A stretch of DNA of 15,380 nt from JAZLFH01 sp045615705 (GCA_045615705.1 JAZLFH010000015.1:1-15380); one strand, 5' to 3'. Shown: positions 1 through 8,107, numbered from the stretch's first letter. Numbers and translations: made by a program. Notes: generated from the letters alone by a model not told the origin.

Positions 1-1451
1 AGATTTCCAAATCCAAGGCTTTCAAGTTTTTCTATTTCTTTTTTAGCATTTGGCATTATTGATATATCTTTTCCGCCGTACACTTTTTGAACAACGGCTC
101 TTATTTTATCTTCTATTCCGCAATCAAGTTCATAAGAGAATGTAAAATCTCCTTTTTCTTCATTACATAGTCTTACAACCTCCTTCGCAAGCAGTTCTCC
201 TCCTTTTGAGCCGTCTGCCCACACTGTTGAAAGTACAGTATTAACTCCGAGTTCTTTACACTTTTCAATAATAAAGTTAATTTCATTATCTGTGTCGGTT
301 GGGAAACGGTTAACCGCCACCACGCAAGGAAGTTTGTAAACATTTTTTATGTTTGACACATGCCTTAAAAGATTTGGAATACCCTTTTCAAGTGCTGACA
401 AATCTTCTTTTGCAAGTTCTTTTTTATCAAGACCGCCGTGCATTTTTAATGCTCTTACCGTTGCGACAACTACTACTGCATCGGGCGTAAGTCCTGCAAC
501 ACGGCATTTTATGTCAAGAAATTTTTCTGCACCCAAATCGGCACCGAATCCTGCCTCGGTTACCGTGTAATCTCCCAATTTAAGTGCCATCTTTGTAGCC
601 GTAACACTGTTACAGCCGTGTGCAATATTTGCAAAGGGGCCGCCATGGACAAATGCAGGTGTTCCTTCAAGCGTTTGTACCAAATTTGGCTTTATGGCAT
701 CCTTTAAAAGTGCGGTCATAGCACCTACAGCATTTAAATCGCCTGCTGTAACCGGTTTATCATCATAAGTATAACCGACAATTATTCTTGAAAGTCTTTC
801 TTTAAGGTCTGTTATTGACCCTGCTAAGCAAAATACTGCCATAATTTCACTTGCAACAGTAATGTCAAATCCGTCTTCACGGGGAACTCCGTTTGCCTTT
901 CCTCCCATTCCGTCAACTATAAACCTAAGTTGGCGGTCGTTCATATCAACGCATCGTTTCCAGGTTATTTTTCTTACATCAATATTAAGTGCATTGCCCT
1001 GCTGAATATGGTTGTCAATCATAGCTGCCAAAAGGTTATTTGCTGCCCCGATTGCGTGAAAATCACCGGTAAAGTGAAGATTAATATCTTCCATAGGAAC
1101 GACCTGGGCGTACCCGCCGCCTGCCGCTCCGCCTTTAACACCGAAAACAGGTCCTAACGATGGTTCTCGAAGTGCTACGGTTACCTTTTTTCCGATTCTT
1201 TTTAATCCGTCCGCCAAACCAATCGTTGTTGTAGTCTTTCCTTCTCCTGCCGGTGTTGGTGTAATTGCGGTTACCAATACAAGTTTTCCATCATTTTTCT
1301 CTGTTTCCAAAAGAAGATTAAAATCTATCTTTGCTTTATATTTACCGTATTGCTCAACATACTTTTCGTCAATTTCAATATCCTTTGCGACATCTGAAAT
1401 ATGACGCATTTTGCACTCTTGGGCAATTTCAATATCACTCTTGTAATTCAT
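1..1451 (-). CDS. fhs: Formate--tetrahydrofolate ligase, 3' end cut off
   Basis: This enzyme joins formate to tetrahydrofolate using ATP, giving 10-formyl-tetrahydrofolate for purine synthesis, serine/glycine interconversion or acetogenic carbon flow in the cytoplasm. Reading the minus strand gives 483 codons with no stop. The P-loop TPAGEGKTT lies at about residues 66-74, followed by REPSLGP and GGAAGGGYAQVVPM, the FTGDFHAI stretch, and later HGGPFANIAHGC and EAGFGADLGAEKF, all hallmark segments of the family. The last visible residues (LGFGNL) lie shortly before the usual LPVCMAKTQYS segment, so roughly 70 of about 556 residues are missing beyond the window edge. The start ATG has an AAAGGTGAT ribosome site five bases upstream. 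It is the third gene of the aconitase-isocitrate dehydrogenase operon, 17 nt after its neighbour. No damage is seen in the visible part. Confidence 0.97.
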   Translation of the reverse strand, partial: MNYKSDIEIAQECKMRHISDVAKDIEIDEKYVEQYGKYKAKIDFNLLLETEKNDGKLVLVTAITPTPAGEGKTTTTIGLADGLKRIGKKVTVALREPSLGPVFGVKGGAAGGGYAQVVPMEDINLHFTGDFHAIGAANNLLAAMIDNHIQQGNALNIDVRKITWKRCVDMNDRQLRFIVDGMGGKANGVPREDGFDITVASEIMAVFCLAGSITDLKERLSRIIVGYTYDDKPVTAGDLNAVGAMTALLKDAIKPNLVQTLEGTPAFVHGGPFANIAHGCNSVTATKMALKLGDYTVTEAGFGADLGAEKFLDIKCRVAGLTPDAVVVVATVRALKMHGGLDKKELAKEDLSALEKGIPNLLRHVSNIKNVYKLPCVVAVNRFPTDTDNEINFIIEKCKELGVNTVLSTVWADGSKGGELLAKEVVRLCNEEKGDFTFSYELDCGIEDKIRAVVQKVYGGKDISIMPNAKKEIEKLESLGFGN

Positions 1452-1468
1452 TATTTATCACCTTTTCG

Positions 1469-2629
1469 TTATAACGAAAGTTTTTCCATTACATAATCGG
1501 CAAATTCTTTGCCGGTAGCTCCATCGAATCTTCCTGTTATTACAACTTTTTTCTCAACGGCACAGTCATCAAGTGCTTTTGAAAGTAAATCTGCCTTATT
1601 CTTATATCCTATATGTTCTAAAAGCATAACTGTTGCACGGATAACGCTGCACGGGTCTGCATATTGCGTTCTTCCCTCTGTTACCATTCTCGGAGCACTT
1701 CCGTGAATTGCTTCAAACATAGCATAGCGTTTTCCTATGTTTGCACTTCCCGCAGTTCCGACACCGCCTTGAAGTTCTGCTGCTTCGTCAGTTATAATAT
1801 CACCGTACAAATTCGGTAAAACGACAACCGAGAAATGCGTTCTTCTATTTGGGTCAACCAATTTTGCCGTCATAATATCAATGTACCAATCGTCAAACTC
1901 AATATCCGGATATTCCTTTGCTACATTCTTGCAAATATCGAGGAATTTACCGTCAGTGGTTTTTACAACATTTGCCTTTGTTACTGCGGTAACTCTTGGT
2001 TTTCCTGTTTTCTTTGCGTATTCAAACGCCGCACGGGCAATTCTTTCGCTGCCTTCAGTTGTTGTTACGCAAAAATCAAACGCTAAATCGTCATTTATAT
2101 TAATACCCGATGAGCCAAGTGCGTAACTTCCTTCTGTGTTTTCTCTGTAAAATGTCCAATCAATTCCTTCTTCGGGTATTTTTACAGGTCGAACATTTGC
2201 AAAAAGGTCAAGTTCTTTTCTCATAAAGACATTAGCACTCTCAATATTCGGCCACGGATCGCCTGCACGAGGAGTTGTGGTAGGGCCTTTTAAAAGGACA
2301 TGGCACTTTTTGATTTCTTCCATTACATCGTCAGGAATAGCCTTCATAACTTTGACTCTGTTTTCAATGGTTAAACCGTCAATACTTCTTATTTCAACCT
2401 TGCCACTTTTTACCTCATCTTTAAGTAAAAACTCCAAAATCCGGCGTGCCTGAAAAGTTATCTCCGGTCCTATTCCATCTCCGCCTATTACTCCAATGAT
2501 AATTTTGTCAAGTTTTGAAAAGTCGATAAAATCTTTTTCAGACTTGATTTTTTCCACTCTTTGTTGTTGTTTTTCAAGAAGTGATGCAAATTTTTCGCAT
2601 GCAACTTTTATCTCATCTGTCATAGCCAT
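1469..2629 (-). CDS. icd: Isocitrate dehydrogenase (isocitrate/isopropylmalate dehydrogenase family)
   Basis: This enzyme decarboxylates isocitrate to 2-oxoglutarate with reduction of NAD(P). The 386-residue protein has a short charged N-terminal extension, then GGDGIGPE at 49-56. The isocitrate-type substrate loop SANVFMRKELDLF starts at S131, with N133, R137 and R147. The YRENTEGSY segment ends at Y169, the catalytic lysine is K218, and the metal-binding aspartates are D251, D277 and D281. The S-x-N signature favours isocitrate over isopropylmalate as substrate. After HGSAP (309-313) come R314-M315, where NADP enzymes like E. coli Icd have K-Y and NAD enzymes usually have D-I, so cofactor choice cannot be read directly. 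The start at 2629 is chosen over the ATG two codons later because GGAG lies 8 nt upstream. Only 3 nt separate it from the aconitase stop, so the two are co-transcribed and probably coupled. Confidence 0.93.
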   Translation of the reverse strand: MAMTDEIKVACEKFASLLEKQQQRVEKIKSEKDFIDFSKLDKIIIGVIGGDGIGPEITFQARRILEFLLKDEVKSGKVEIRSIDGLTIENRVKVMKAIPDDVMEEIKKCHVLLKGPTTTPRAGDPWPNIESANVFMRKELDLFANVRPVKIPEEGIDWTFYRENTEGSYALGSSGININDDLAFDFCVTTTEGSERIARAAFEYAKKTGKPRVTAVTKANVVKTTDGKFLDICKNVAKEYPDIEFDDWYIDIMTAKLVDPNRRTHFSVVVLPNLYGDIITDEAAELQGGVGTAGSANIGKRYAMFEAIHGSAPRMVTEGRTQYADPCSVIRATVMLLEHIGYKNKADLLSKALDDCAVEKKVVITGRFDGATGKEFADYVMEKLSL

Positions 2630-2632
2630 TTT

Positions 2633-4549
2633 TTATTCTCCTTTAGTGTAGTTTAAAAGTCCGCCTTTAAGAAGCATTCCTATTTGTCTGTCAGATGCAA
2701 GAAGAGTTGTCTTTATCTCTTTATTTTTAGTAAGATTTTTTATAACTACGCTTCTCGTTTGTATCTGTTCACATACATTTTCGATAATGAGTTTGTCATT
2801 TTCTTCTATTGAGTCATAGTCGCTTGAATTATCGAATGTGAGCGGTAAAATCCCTGAATTGATAAGGTTTGCCATGTGTATTCTTGCAAATGATTTTGCA
2901 ATTACGGCTTTTACTCCGAGGTAAAGCGGAGCCAAAGCAGCATGCTCACGGCTTGAACCTTGACCGTAGTTATCTCCTCCCACTATAATTCCGCCGTTGT
3001 GCTCTTTTGCCCTCTTTGGAAAATCAGGGTCGCAGGGAGTAAGACAATATTCTGCCAAGTACGGAATATTACTTCTGTAAGGAAGAAGTTTTGCGTTTGA
3101 CGGCATGATATGGTCCGTTGTAATGTTATCTGTAACCTTAATTAAAACATCTCCCTCAACATCTTTTCCAAGTGGCGTATTTATCGGGAACTTTTGAATG
3201 TTCGGTCCTCTCACAACCTCAACCTCTTCTCCTTCGGGAGCGGGAGGCACAACCATGTTATCGTTTATGAAAAATCTTTCGGGTAACTCTACTTTCCCGA
3301 TTTCACAATTTAAAGGTGATGTAAGATATCCGGAAATAGCGGAAACTGCTGCCGTTTCGGGGCTTACAAGATAAATTTGAGCACTCTTTGTTCCGCTTCT
3401 GCCTTCAAAATTTCTGTTAAATGTACGAAGTGAAACAGCATTTGTTGCAGGTGCCTGTCCCATTCCTATACACGGTCCGCAAGCAGATTCGAGTATTCTC
3501 GCCCCCGATGCAATCATATCGGAAAGTGCCCCGTTTTGCGCAAGCATTGTAAGAACCTGCTTTGACCCGGGTGCTATTACAAGCGATACATTCGGTGCAA
3601 CAGTCTTTCCTTTTAATATTGAAGCAACTTTCATCATATCCGCATAAGATGAGTTTGTGCAACTTCCTATTGCTACCTGATCAACCTTGATTCTTCCTAT
3701 TTCATCAACTGTTTTAATGTTGTCAGGGCTGTGAGGACAAGCGGCAAGCGGTTTTAGAGATGACAAGTCTATCTCTATCTCGCTGTCATAAACAGCATCA
3801 ATGTCCGGTTTTATCTCTGTGTAATCATTTTCTCTGCCCTGTGCTTTTAAGAATTTAAGTGTTACTTCATCACTCGGGAAAACAGAAGTTGTAGCACCAA
3901 GTTCTGCCCCCATATTTGTTATTGTCGCACGCTCGGGAACAGACAAAGTTTTTACACCTTCGCCTGCGTATTCAATAACCTTACCCACTCCGCCTTTTAC
4001 GGTGAGTTTTTCCAAAACTTTTAAAATGATGTCTTTCGCACTTACTCCGTTTTGGAGTTCGCCTTTGAGATTGACTTTTACAACATAAGGCATCGAAAGG
4101 TAATATGCTCCGCCACCCATTGCAACCGCCACATCAAGGCCTCCGGCACCGATTGCAAGCATTCCGAGTGCTCCTCCTGTCGGAGTGTGGCTGTCCGAAC
4201 CCAAAAGAGTTTGTCCGGGTATTCCAAATCGTTCAAGATGAACTTGATGGCAAATTCCGTTTCCGGGACGAGAAAAATATATCCCGTGTTTTTTTGTAAC
4301 CGTCTGTATGTATTTATGATCATCCGCATTTTCAAATCCCGATTGAAGTGTGTTGTGGTCAATGTATGCTACAGATCTTTTCGTTTTTACTCTCGGTATT
4401 CCTATTGCCTCAAACTCAAGATAAGCCATTGTTCCTGTTGAATCCTGAGTAAGAGTTTGATCTATTTTGATCGAAATTTCCTGTCCGGATACCATCTCCC
4501 CCGAAACAATATGTGATTTTATAATTTTTTGTGCTATATTTAATCCCAT
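2633..4549 (-). CDS. Aconitate hydratase (short, LeuC/homoaconitase-like type)
   Basis: Aconitase isomerises citrate and isocitrate through cis-aconitate using a [4Fe-4S] cluster. From the ATG at 4549 the protein has 638 residues, matching the shorter clostridial type rather than the roughly 900-residue AcnA. It shows SDSHTPTGG at about 118-126. The three cluster cysteines are C297 (IGSCTNSS), C357 and C360 (ESACGPCIGMG). The swivel domain has GGDNYGQGSSREHA near 524-537 with active-site Ser/Arg, followed by KSFARIHMANLINSGILPL. A GTG at 4570 would add seven residues, but the promoter places the transcript start at about that base, and AGAGGA lies 9 nt before the 4549 ATG, so that ATG is chosen. 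It is the first gene of the minus-strand operon with isocitrate dehydrogenase and the folate ligase, supplying 2-oxoglutarate for glutamate. Function is secure; the exact subfamily name is not. Confidence 0.95.
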   Translation of the reverse strand: MGLNIAQKIIKSHIVSGEMVSGQEISIKIDQTLTQDSTGTMAYLEFEAIGIPRVKTKRSVAYIDHNTLQSGFENADDHKYIQTVTKKHGIYFSRPGNGICHQVHLERFGIPGQTLLGSDSHTPTGGALGMLAIGAGGLDVAVAMGGGAYYLSMPYVVKVNLKGELQNGVSAKDIILKVLEKLTVKGGVGKVIEYAGEGVKTLSVPERATITNMGAELGATTSVFPSDEVTLKFLKAQGRENDYTEIKPDIDAVYDSEIEIDLSSLKPLAACPHSPDNIKTVDEIGRIKVDQVAIGSCTNSSYADMMKVASILKGKTVAPNVSLVIAPGSKQVLTMLAQNGALSDMIASGARILESACGPCIGMGQAPATNAVSLRTFNRNFEGRSGTKSAQIYLVSPETAAVSAISGYLTSPLNCEIGKVELPERFFINDNMVVPPAPEGEEVEVVRGPNIQKFPINTPLGKDVEGDVLIKVTDNITTDHIMPSNAKLLPYRSNIPYLAEYCLTPCDPDFPKRAKEHNGGIIVGGDNYGQGSSREHAALAPLYLGVKAVIAKSFARIHMANLINSGILPLTFDNSSDYDSIEENDKLIIENVCEQIQTRSVVIKNLTKNKEIKTTLLASDRQIGMLLKGGLLNYTKGE

Positions 4550-4575
4550 TTCTGCACATCCTCTCTGCACAGAAC

Positions 4576-4604
4576 AGTTTACATTATGATAATTTTTTTG
4601 TCAA
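4576..4604 (-). promoter_or_regulatory. Sigma-A-type promoter of the aconitase operon
   Basis: On the minus strand, TTGACA (4604-4599) and TAAACT (4581-4576) are separated by exactly 17 nt. This is a perfect -35 box with a good -10 box. The predicted transcript start near 4569-4570 leaves a leader of about 20 nt before the 4549 ATG and rules out the upstream GTG as a practical start. No operator or riboswitch is evident in such a short leader. Confidence 0.85.
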
Positions 4605-4647
4605 TTAAAAATCAAAATTATACCGGAAAAATATTTTAAATTTTATC

Positions 4648-4676
4648 TTGAATTAAGCATTTTAAAATGTTATAAT
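4648..4676 (+). promoter_or_regulatory. Sigma-A-type promoter of the accessory locus
   Basis: TTGAAT (4648-4653) and TATAAT (4671-4676) are 17 nt apart, and TG at 4668-4669 gives an extended -10 (TGnTATAAT). The predicted start near 4683 gives a leader of about 23 nt with AAGGA 9 nt before the ATG at 4706. It points away from the aconitase promoter; the two -35 boxes are about 43 nt apart. Confidence 0.85.
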
Positions 4677-4705
4677 TATATATCATATAATAAGGAAAAG
4701 TTTTT

Positions 4706-5881
4706 ATGAATTCTTGTGAGGTTTTCATCAATTTAATAGCATCTGCTTTAAATCCTGACATTAAATTCCGTATAAATTTGAATGATGCCGAACTTGAATT
4801 GGTAAAAAAGGACGCATTTTCTCACGATTTGTACAAGTTGGTTAATTCTTCTCCTTTTTTTGCCCATGAACTGTCGGATGCGGAAGTTACATCCGATATG
4901 AAGGCTATGCTGAGGGAAAATTTCAGAAACAGCGAACTTTTGGAAATCAATAAATCTCTAAAAAGCAAAGGTGTGAATTTAATATTTCTTAAAGGTTCGT
5001 TTTTAAAAAGCCTTTACCCATCTCCCCTTATGCGAACAATGGGTGATGTCGATGTTTTTTGCGATTTAAAAGATTTTTCCGAGATTTTGGACTTTCTTCA
5101 CAGTCGCGGTTATATACATAAGAATGAAAGCGAAGGTGTTACTGCATTTTTTAAAAAGGGTTTTTATCCGATAGAACTACACACCAAACTTATGTTTGAT
5201 ACAACAGAACTTTTGCCGGTGTTTTGCAGTACAGACACACCGATAGAACTTGACGGTCTGTCGTTTTTAGATTATACCTCTCATTTGATTTACATTTTAT
5301 GTCATATGGCAAAGCACTTTTTCAGAGGTGGTGTCGGGATTCGTCAACTCTGTGATGTTTATCTTTTTGTTTTAAAATGCGGTAACTTGATTGACTTGGA
5401 AAATTTCTTTTCCCGCATAGAAAAATTAGGTTGTAAAACTTTTTTTGCAAACCTCCTGCTTATATACCGAAGATACTTTATGCTTGATATTTCCGAATTT
5501 GAGCAGTATATAACCGCCGAAAAAGATATTTCTCAGTTGCTTCTGTATGATATATACAGTTGCGGTTCATTCGGAGGAAAAAACAGGAGCAATATGTACC
5601 GAGGTATAATTGCATCGGGTTCCGTAATAAACTCCGATAAAAAAGCCAACGGACTATTTTCAATTGTCAATACACTGTTTCCAAAGCGTATTAAAGATGT
5701 AAGGTATTCTTATTCCGTCAAGTATCCTTTTCTGCTCCCGGCAGCTTGGTTGCACAGAGGTTTTGTATTCCTCTTCACGAGATTTAAGTGGACTGATTTG
5801 AAAATTATTTTTTCAAAAAAGACATCAGATACCGTTTCGGATCGTCTGAAACTACTGAAAGATTTAGGTTTTATCAAATAA
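4706..5881 (+). CDS. Nucleotidyltransferase-fold protein (PF14907-like)
   Basis: The 391-residue protein has the pattern of the uncharacterised nucleotidyltransferase family NTP_transf_5: LKG at 95-97, then R110-TMGDVDV with the presumed metal-binding aspartates D114 and D116, IELH at 156-159 as a likely third acidic site, and a helical part with HMAKHFF and IRQLCDVY around 200-219. The C-terminal 100 residues are basic and partly hydrophobic (near 345-360) without a clear membrane span. Family members are common beside PqqD-like proteins, HprK-like kinases and lasso-peptide genes in Firmicutes, where they are thought to tailor peptides; the reaction is not established. It has its own promoter and an AAGGA site 9 nt upstream. 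No terminator is visible before the small peptide gene 149 nt downstream, so read-through is possible. The fold assignment is firm; the substrate is inferred from context. Confidence 0.82.
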   Translation: MNSCEVFINLIASALNPDIKFRINLNDAELELVKKDAFSHDLYKLVNSSPFFAHELSDAEVTSDMKAMLRENFRNSELLEINKSLKSKGVNLIFLKGSFLKSLYPSPLMRTMGDVDVFCDLKDFSEILDFLHSRGYIHKNESEGVTAFFKKGFYPIELHTKLMFDTTELLPVFCSTDTPIELDGLSFLDYTSHLIYILCHMAKHFFRGGVGIRQLCDVYLFVLKCGNLIDLENFFSRIEKLGCKTFFANLLLIYRRYFMLDISEFEQYITAEKDISQLLLYDIYSCGSFGGKNRSNMYRGIIASGSVINSDKKANGLFSIVNTLFPKRIKDVRYSYSVKYPFLLPAAWLHRGFVFLFTRFKWTDLKIIFSKKTSDTVSDRLKLLKDLGFIK

Positions 5882-5925
5882 TTTTATTTTATTTTCATCT
5901 TTTTTTACATTTTATTAAAAAATGC

Positions 5926-5954
5926 TTGCATTTATTAAATTTATGTGTTAAAGT
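5926..5954 (+). promoter_or_regulatory. Candidate promoter of the small peptide gene
   Basis: TTGCAT (5926-5931) and TAAAGT (5949-5954) are 17 nt apart, with TG one base before the -10 box (extended -10). This would give a leader of about 70 nt to the peptide gene. A second pair, TTTACA (5983-5988) and TATATA (6006-6011), also has 17-nt spacing, but its start would fall on the AGGGGGT ribosome site. The rest of the very AT-rich 5882-6030 gap holds no gene and no convincing terminator. Confidence 0.55.
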
Positions 5955-6030
5955 ATATGCGTATTGGATTGTACATTTATTTTTTACATTGTTTTTAATT
6001 ATTTTTATATAAGCATAGGGGGTTTAAAGA

Positions 6031-6201
6031 ATGCTTTCTTTAAAAAATTGGTCGCAGCCAAAACTTATATCCGTATTAATGGGTTCATCAACGGACGCGT
6101 TCGGTAGTGCTTGCAAAAACTTTGATGGTTTTGGCCCTCTTGGTGATATGTGCCTTGACGAAAGTCAAGCAAATATGTGCCTTGATGCATTTTTAAGTTA
6201 G
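6031..6201 (+). CDS. 56-residue candidate RiPP precursor peptide
   Basis: This short open frame is preceded by a very strong ribosome site, AGGGGGT, 7 nt before the ATG, and lies alone between two well-placed genes. The peptide begins MLSLKNWSQPKLISVL and ends CLDAFLS. W7-x-x-P10-x-L12 resembles the YxxPxL leader motif that lasso-peptide recognition domains bind. The second half is Gly-, Asp- and Cys-rich: C28 with D32 (C-x3-D), then MCLD at 40-43 and again at 49-52, with C41/D43 and C50/D52. The last residue is Ser56. Its locus encodes a PqqD-like recognition protein, two radical SAM/SPASM enzymes, an HprK-like kinase and a nucleotidyltransferase, all typical of peptide modification. It lacks a signal peptide. 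I infer that it is the substrate of these enzymes; leader/core boundary, crosslinks and activity are unknown. I do not recognise a named family. Confidence 0.75.
   Translation: MLSLKNWSQPKLISVLMGSSTDAFGSACKNFDGFGPLGDMCLDESQANMCLDAFLS
6146..6185 (+). repeat. Direct repeat encoding MCLD twice in the precursor
   Basis: The 13 bases ATATGTGCCTTGA occur at 6146-6158 and again at 6173-6185, 27 nt (nine codons) apart, and encode the two MCLD motifs near the peptide's C-terminus. Between them CTTGAC (6154-6159) and GTCAAG (6164-6169) can pair around a GAAA loop. A duplicated core unit is plausible, but the second copy is cut short by the stop codon. Confidence 0.7.
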
Positions 6202-6227
6202 TATTATTTAATTGGAGGATTTTTAAG

Positions 6228-8036
6228 ATGAAAAACAAGTTATTGTCAGTTGTATTGGTTTTTTCTTTGGTTTTCACTCTTTGTTTTTCAAGCATTGCGT
6301 TTGCAACATCGAGTATTTCTGAAGAGAACAAGAACGATACAAGCATTACTAATAACACCATTACAGTTTCCGGTGTTACAGATGTCCCGGCAGAAAACAT
6401 TTCTGTTGTTGTTTACAAAAAGGCTATCGTTTCCGGTGGTGTTGCACCAACTACGATTAATGGTGGTATCGGTACAACAAATGTTGCTTACATAGGCGAA
6501 ACAACAAGCAATTCTGCTGACGGTTCTTTTGCTTTTAATTTTAAGGTTTCTACTGCTGATCCGAAAGGTACTGTTTACACAGCATTTATAGGTACCGAAA
6601 GCAGTGATACTGTTGTTTCTCTTGATTTTGTTTATACTCCCGTTGACGGTATGGAAGCAGGTAATAACTACGATTCTGCAGAGGCTCCCGCAGCTGCTAC
6701 ATATTCAAATTATGTTGGTGTTCCTACAACAGGATCAAGTTATTTCCCTCTTGCGATGACATTTAAAAAGACCGCTTCCGAGTCTGCTGCCGTTAACTCG
6801 ATTTCTATGACAACAGACGATATTGCAACCGGTTCTGATTCACAAAACAATAACCGTATTGTTAATATCACAAGATGGGAACTTAAAGATGCTTCCAACA
6901 TCACAGGTTCTAAGGCTCCTATTGTTGTAAACAATCTTAAAGGTGATTCACTTGCTTGCGGTTACCTTGTTGTTCCCAAGCAGTCTTACCTCGAAGTTCC
7001 AAACCTTACCGGTACTACTGTTACACTCACGGCTCATTATGTTGAATCCGATTCAAACGGTTATTCAACAATCGGTTCCTTTGACAGCGACATAACTCTT
7101 CTTCCTCCTGCTGCACTTAAATCATTCACTGTTTCAGGTTCCGGCTCGTCCTACACATTAACAGCCACAAACGATACTGATGTCCTTTCAAATGACAAAG
7201 TTAATATGGGATTCAGATACAGCGTTGCAGGTGGTGCTTACATTAACTTTACAGGTGTTACGGTTAATAACGGAACTGCAACATATAATTGGTTGACATC
7301 AGGATATGCTCAGGGTACTTATTCACTTCAAGGCTATGCAACAAACAAATACTCACAGCAGGTTGTTCAGGGTACCAAAGAGAACACTTCCGTAACTCTC
7401 TCTTCAGGTTCCGTTCCGTTCAGAGTTGTTACCTACTATGATAAAACACTTATCGGTCAAGGCGGAACAATCGAATGCGAAGACAGAGTTACTCAAAATG
7501 GAAAAATTGTAACTTCAGGTTATACACTTGGTTACTCTTACATAGACCTTGCAACAGGCGTTGAGAGTTCTATAACTTCTAGCAGAACAGATGTATCAAC
7601 CCTTGACCCCGGTCAGTATAAGTTGGTAACTTATGTTGGACCTTCGGCAGGAAATTTTGCTGCTACAAAGTGGTCTGATTGTTATACAAAAGCTGTTTCG
7701 GTAGTTCCGACAGCAAATTCTACATTCGTTAATGTAAGAAATGCTCTTGGTACGGTCGCATCAAATGCTGTTACGGGAGCTACATTACCTACATCATCTT
7801 CTTCCGGTTCTATCACACTTAACTTCTCAAGTGTACCAAATTCTTCCGGTTCTCAATTTGCTGCTCTTATCTATGCTAACGGTGATATGACGGTTGCAAC
7901 ATCAGAGTACTCAACAGAAACTTCAAGAACAATTACAATTCCTGCAGGTGATTACTCAACATTAAATGTTCTCGTATTTACAAAAGATGCTAACAACGCA
8001 TTCATTTCAGTTGACTATCCGCTTCCTGTTGAGTAA
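6228..8036 (+). CDS. Large secreted beta-rich protein, function unknown
   Basis: I do not recognise a family for the 602 residues. The N-terminus is a clear Sec signal peptide: MKNKLL, a hydrophobic stretch of about 18 residues, and a probable cut after AFA at residue 26. The mature protein is rich in Ser, Thr, Gly, Val and Asn with alternating hydrophobic residues, as in Ig-like beta sandwiches. One such module fits about 42-140 (ITVSGVTD ... TVVSLDFVYTP) and further ones about 300-400, 400-495 and 500-602. There is no SLH domain, LPXTG motif or lipobox, so it is either released or held non-covalently. GGAGG lies 9 nt before the ATG, and the small peptide gene ends 26 nt upstream. A hairpin follows the gene. 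Its strong ribosome site and position directly after the peptide suggest abundant expression; a role as partner or carrier of the peptide is only a guess. Confidence 0.85.
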   Translation: MKNKLLSVVLVFSLVFTLCFSSIAFATSSISEENKNDTSITNNTITVSGVTDVPAENISVVVYKKAIVSGGVAPTTINGGIGTTNVAYIGETTSNSADGSFAFNFKVSTADPKGTVYTAFIGTESSDTVVSLDFVYTPVDGMEAGNNYDSAEAPAAATYSNYVGVPTTGSSYFPLAMTFKKTASESAAVNSISMTTDDIATGSDSQNNNRIVNITRWELKDASNITGSKAPIVVNNLKGDSLACGYLVVPKQSYLEVPNLTGTTVTLTAHYVESDSNGYSTIGSFDSDITLLPPAALKSFTVSGSGSSYTLTATNDTDVLSNDKVNMGFRYSVAGGAYINFTGVTVNNGTATYNWLTSGYAQGTYSLQGYATNKYSQQVVQGTKENTSVTLSSGSVPFRVVTYYDKTLIGQGGTIECEDRVTQNGKIVTSGYTLGYSYIDLATGVESSITSSRTDVSTLDPGQYKLVTYVGPSAGNFAATKWSDCYTKAVSVVPTANSTFVNVRNALGTVASNAVTGATLPTSSSSGSITLNFSSVPNSSGSQFAALIYANGDMTVATSEYSTETSRTITIPAGDYSTLNVLVFTKDANNAFISVDYPLPVE

Positions 8037-8077
8037 TAGACAAATTAATAATTTATTTAGTCAAAATTATCAATTTA

Positions 8078-8106
8078 GATTAAAGCCCCATTTTGGGGCT
8101 TTAATC
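8078..8106 (+). terminator. Strong hairpin after the secreted-protein gene
   Basis: A perfect 12-bp stem (GATTAAAGCCCC pairing with GGGGCTTTAATC) closes over the loop ATTTT. The U-stretch lies within the stem's 3' arm and no long T-run follows, so it may be a partial terminator or an mRNA-stabilising end rather than a full stop. No strong promoter follows, so downstream genes probably depend on read-through. Confidence 0.7.
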
Positions 8107-8107
8107 G

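Noticed and set aside
4052..4441. 129-residue plus-strand frame inside aconitase
   Set aside because: It is the antisense shadow of conserved aconitase sequence; the Cys/Arg-rich composition is typical of such shadows.
4550..4570. GTG start adding seven residues to aconitase
   Set aside because: The predicted transcript begins at about this base and the ribosome site lies between GTG and the 4549 ATG.
5983..6011. Second promoter-like pair TTTACA-17-TATATA before the peptide gene
   Set aside because: The start would fall on the ribosome site of the peptide gene, leaving no usable leader; such matches are common in AT-rich DNA.
6154..6169. GAAA-loop hairpin in the peptide gene as a regulatory RNA
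   Set aside because: It is only 6 bp and lies in the repeat that encodes MCLD; coding constraint explains it well enough.
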